Shown: positions 63,801 to 64,000 of the stretch, piece by piece | Numbering within the stretch: the first letter of the stretch is position 1 | How the letters are laid out: each line of letters opens with the position of its first letter | Assembly: GCA_937889015.1 (NCBI GenBank) | Contig: CALARR010000214.1 | Coordinates: 5,856 to 69,855 of the forward strand | Reading direction: 5' to 3' | Origin: an uncultured Planctomycetales bacterium | GTDB taxonomy: Bacteria > Planctomycetota > Planctomycetia > Pirellulales > Thermoguttaceae | Length of the DNA stretch: 64,000 nucleotides | Notes under the pieces: model-generated | What the model was told of the DNA's origin: nothing | What the model saw: the letters and a program-made list of their open reading frames with translations, nothing else | Database searches by the model: none | Translations under genes and position numbers: made by a program

Positions 63801-64000
63801 CTGGAGCCCTTCACCGTGTAGATCAGGCCTCCCATCTCGGCTTCGATCTCGAAAGTATAGGCAAAATCGACGCCGGACTCCCAGCGGTATTCACGCTCTG
63901 GCGGACTCGCGGCCCCGGCCCCCAGGGCGGAGAGACCCGGTACGACCGCGCACAGCACGACCACCGCAGCCGCGGCGACCTCGCGTACTGCGCGGCGCGC
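60839..64000 (-). CDS. Secreted HtrA-like trypsin protease with long C-terminal region (5' truncated)
   Basis: The frame is open past the right edge; the visible N-terminus (RRAVREV, AAAAVVVLCAVVPG) is a signal peptide core. Trypsin-fold protease near residues 65-240: His in ITCEHVVHKG, Asp in AEHDLALLQV, Ser in NPGNSGGPV. No PDZ domain is recognisable; instead a ~800-residue region follows with a Pro-rich hinge, helical repeats resembling tetratricopeptide-like helices (~560-850), and a C-terminal beta domain ending GDGALVVGIIGRASD. Likely periplasmic quality control or processing; the C-terminal half is planctomycete-specific as far as I can tell. Confidence 0.8.
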   Translation of the reverse strand, partial: ARRAVREVAAAAVVVLCAVVPGLSALGAGAASPPEREYRWESGVDFAYTFEIEAEMGGLIYTVKGSSLYQPQPAASSGAGLGTGTAFVIHRGGYLITCEHVVHKGKRFKVRLDETTVDATVLEVDAEHDLALLQVPLQGLTPLPLGDSNKVDLAQEVRVVGYPMSTVLGTSVKVTTGSIAGKVSRAGKGLFQIDASVNPGNSGGPVVNDRGEVIGVASAKLVGKEVSNVAFAVPSEHIRRLLDKRRISALASPAFKPLSGPELARRVTPSVALVTVLSGSGGLGSGERYRLTFQGQRETWQRPKQSSAEEATLVSRQDALKGRIFVDTHGEVQEVSKVSHLPFGLGPQGLVGIERLPDLNQQSWEARHTASLTDVLANSPVAFPDLVAERGPPIGPMGPPPFRFGIGPRLPHGPTTPTVTVLQQIEYQLGPKAEDGCETFKRLYKTSLPTTDEPRKTWTVSGEGSVRFDRRASVVRSADLLGSLSYEAAGDSFLIPIKYSYRRVDPKALPKPEQAPAAAPKVASLPARRPTTPPPASPLVPAAPAEREPLPNQSDRDQANALVDEVFGEALAAARTAQDKRALIDKLLNAAASEPHGVRRFVLLDRARLLAISIGEVDAAQRAVAEMVHRFQIDSRRARVAVLLALDDNVAGPQFRPLADFGAVLLEEIIAADEFQLADQVHAVALQAARKAGHGELVKRLQQRETDLQRLGPAFEVIGEQRALLEQNADDAPANLVVGRYYCFDKADWTRGLPLLARGSDPDLKSAAEKDLAAPADAKDQVALGDRWWNLANTHEGEVQQSLRARALRWYRQATPQLAGLESARIEKRLLQYRDLLPREAPPSLPTARVATAVPPQPSSVTIHPRAPRTAVGAAESQASSTAKAAGSRVSGGGANAITDTKIAGGGRLEPEFRDLAPEGALLIGFEVGLGKFIDHDVISALRPIYRLRDGSEVLGQLQGSDMSRAVRVQAKPGYAVGGMKIKSALQIDGFSLTFMRVNYRALDHRSKYDSEWIGGPGGSREAVLGGDGALVVGIIGRASDKRCSALGLCQKR

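Overview
The window reads as a high-GC planctomycete chromosome segment, probably from an anaerobic or microaerobic member. No rRNA or marker gene is present, so this rests on gene content: formylglycine sulfatases, secreted DUF1080 proteins, several Gfo/Idh/MocA oxidoreductases (one with a Tat signal), a XylR-type LacI/AraC regulator, a zinc-ribbon/GYF/TM protein, a Cys-rich Ala/Pro repeat protein and small Cys-rich lipoproteins. Anaerobic life is suggested by a glycyl radical enzyme (GRE) with its activase and by a nitrogenase operon of the clostridial/archaeal type (nifI1 and nifI2 between nifH and nifD).

Layout. 1-7.6 kb: a truncated secreted glycosidase-like protein, a 1390-residue LamG protein, a DUF1080 protein and an RluA-type pseudouridine synthase. 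7.9-11.5 kb: an alanine racemase with a Tat signal, a secreted protein with a probable 1-bp frameshift, and a XylR-like regulator. 11.8-21.7 kb: a mostly co-directional run of sugar genes (Tat Gfo/Idh/MocA, DUF1080, sugar isomerase-like TIM barrel, MFS transporter, two more Gfo/Idh/MocA enzymes, GRE activase, GRE). 21.9-29.1 kb: a sulfatase, a sulfatase/FAD-oxidoreductase fusion and a heparinase-II/III-like lyase. 29.4-34.1 kb: a lipoprotein, a GT39-like membrane glycosyltransferase, an uncharacterised protein and a GT2 glycosyltransferase. 34.6-42 kb: Cys-rich repeat protein, a low-GC gene-free stretch, lipoproteins, a membrane P-loop ATPase, a GYF protein and a DUF900 hydrolase lipoprotein. 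42.3-46.3 kb: a chemoreceptor with a zinc-binding-like module in its extracytoplasmic part, a radical SAM protein and a small unknown.

46.6-60.6 kb is the nitrogen-fixation block, all on the minus strand: a NifA-like sigma-54 activator, a 586-bp control region with a good -24/-12 promoter and three TGTCGCGC repeats, then nifH-nifI1-nifI2-nifD-nifK-nifE-nifN-nifB-2Fe2S ferredoxin-nifV-galE. It supplies the structural subunits, PII-type control proteins, cofactor scaffold, NifB, homocitrate synthase and a ferredoxin. Cofactor and P-cluster ligands are intact, and nifD carries the clostridial-type insertion. A secreted HtrA-like protease runs off the right edge.

The most unusual signals are: (1) a family of seven ~75-85 bp repeats, four of which are read in the same frame inside three unrelated secreted proteins, like Rickettsia palindromic elements; (2) a GRE with Cys-Asn-Trp where the known dehydratases and decarboxylases have Cys-Val-Glu, encoded with sugar oxidoreductases; (3) a sulfatase fused to an FAD oxidoreductase; and (4) a clostridial-type nif operon in a planctomycete.
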